Shown piece after piece: positions 33,221 to 34,125 of a DNA stretch of 34,125 nt. Under the pieces are notes generated by a model. It was not told the DNA's origin. It did not search any database and saw only the letters and a program-made list of their open reading frames with translations. The position numbers and the translations under genes were made by a program. Location of the stretch: contig CAIPEB010000557.1 in assembly GCA_903863885.1 (NCBI GenBank), positions 1-34,125 of the forward strand, in the 5' to 3' direction. Each line of letters starts with the position of its first letter. Within the stretch, counting starts at the first letter, position 1. The DNA comes from an uncultured Planctomycetaceae bacterium. Lineage in GTDB: Bacteria > Planctomycetota > Planctomycetia > Pirellulales > Pirellulaceae.

Positions 33221-34125
33221 ATGTTCGCGGTGCTGTGCGTCATCCTGTTTGGATTGATCTTCGAGTACATCAACGGCTTTCACGACACGGCGAACGCCAT
33301 CGCAACGGTCGTTTCGACCCGCGTATTGAACCCGCGACAAGCCGTGCTGATGGCCTCTTTCTGCAATCTGATCGGCGCGATGTGGGGTACCGCGGTCGCG
33401 ACAACAATCGGCAAGGGATTGGTCGATACGAATGCGGTCAGTCTGCATACCCTGACTGCTGCGCTGTTGTCGGCGATCGCATGGAATCTGATCACCTGGT
33501 GGTTCGGGTTGCCGTCCAGTTCCAGCCATGCGCTGATTGGCGGTCTGTGCGGCGCGGCGGTCGCTTCGACTGCGAACGATTTCGCAGTCGTGAATTTCTG
33601 GTCGATCAACGCTCAGACTCACAAGGCGGAGGGTCTGTTACCTAAAGTGATCGTGCCGATGATCGTGTCGCCGGTGATGGGTCTGGTGCTCGGCTTTGTC
33701 ATCATGGGGCTGCTGATGGTATTGCTGCGAAACTGGAAGCCGCACCATGTCAGCCGCACGTTCGGCAGGCTGCAGTTGGCCAGCGCTTCGTTGATGGGCT
33801 TGAGCCACGGTACGAACGACGCTCAGAAGACGATGGGGATCATCGCACTGGCGCTCTTCTCCGCGACCCGCAAAGGCTACCTGGCGAATCTGCCGTTCGG
33901 ACTGGGCTTCCTATCGACTCCCGAATTCGAGGTCCACACGTGGGTCAAGGTGGTCTGTTCGTTGACGATGGCTGCCGGAACCGCGGCGGGCGGCTGGCGC
34001 ATCATCAAGACGATGGGCCACAAAATGGTGAAGTTGCAGCCCGTCCACGGATTCGCGGCGGAGACGACCGCGGCCACGGTGCTCTTCGCCGCCGCGCAAA
34101 TGGGCATGCCTGTTTCCACCACGCA
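33221..34125 (+). CDS. PiT-family inorganic phosphate permease, 3' end cut by window
   Basis: The first 301 residues of a low-affinity phosphate transporter, running off the window edge. The N-terminal family signature is GFHDTANAIAT (19-29). Its inverted-repeat partner LSHGTNDAQKTMG is near 194-206. The segment LPSSSSHALIGGLCGAAVA (99-117) is also typical. About eight hydrophobic helices are visible so far, including FAVLCVILFGLIF at the start. It is the translational neighbour of the DUF47 gene (22-bp gap), a classic pair. It reads from ATG 33221 in a single frame to the last base. Confidence 0.93.
   Translation, partial: MFAVLCVILFGLIFEYINGFHDTANAIATVVSTRVLNPRQAVLMASFCNLIGAMWGTAVATTIGKGLVDTNAVSLHTLTAALLSAIAWNLITWWFGLPSSSSHALIGGLCGAAVASTANDFAVVNFWSINAQTHKAEGLLPKVIVPMIVSPVMGLVLGFVIMGLLMVLLRNWKPHHVSRTFGRLQLASASLMGLSHGTNDAQKTMGIIALALFSATRKGYLANLPFGLGFLSTPEFEVHTWVKVVCSLTMAAGTAAGGWRIIKTMGHKMVKLQPVHGFAAETTAATVLFAAAQMGMPVSTT

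Overview
The window reads as chromosomal DNA of a GC-rich bacterium, most likely a planctomycete (Planctomycetota). The basis is the gene mix: a Tat-exported Gfo/Idh/MocA oxidoreductase, a Tat-exported sugar-phosphate-isomerase-like TIM barrel, a VCBS/FG-GAP repeat protein, a HEAT-repeat protein, a short ceramidase-like protein and a GldA/F/G-like export operon. The placement is an inference from gene families; no rRNA or tRNA is present to confirm it. I see no phage, insertion sequence, CRISPR array or tRNA. Most long open frames opposite the genes below are shadows caused by high GC.

Layout. 1-248 is non-coding and holds hairpins plus a block of 7-bp tandem repeats. 249-7001 is a secreted-protein locus. 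A VCBS protein and a Gfo/Idh/MocA oxidoreductase run leftward. A right-handed beta-helix (pectate-lyase-like) protein and a ceramidase-like protein run rightward from a shared 428-bp divergent region. Two near-consensus LacI/GalR-type operators flank the oxidoreductase gene. 7002-11801 holds housekeeping genes: murB with its own terminator, a Cu(+)-type P1B ATPase, and a CinA-like protein with a degenerate deamidase domain. 11821-18866 is leftward: a HEAT-repeat protein, preceded in transcription by a three-gene operon with two 4-bp ATGA overlaps (GldG-like membrane protein, ABC ATPase, two-half ABC permease).

18867-19651 is a 785-bp divergent intergenic region rich in perfect inverted repeats. 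19652-22789 is a molybdate-type ABC importer whose substrate-binding protein is a tandem two-domain fusion. Then come a cyclophilin (22927-23361), an unrecognised lipoprotein with a C-terminal membrane anchor (23531-24967), and a LolD/MacB-type ATPase with no adjacent permease (25082-25732). 25929-27934 carries the TIM-barrel protein and a radical SAM protein, both leftward. 28011-28475 is a decaying frame with a HicB-like domain.

28529-34125 is rightward: an SGNH hydrolase, an MFS carrier, an AGE-family sugar epimerase, a DUF47 (PhoU-like) protein and a PiT phosphate permease cut by the window edge. The MFS-epimerase pair suggests uptake and epimerisation of a sugar; the DUF47-PiT pair is a standard phosphate-uptake unit. 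Two copies of a 32-bp hairpin repeat flank the SGNH gene.

The items I would look at first are the LacI-type operator pair, the tandem-domain binding protein, the structured 785-bp intergenic region, and the lipoprotein with its orphan ATPase.
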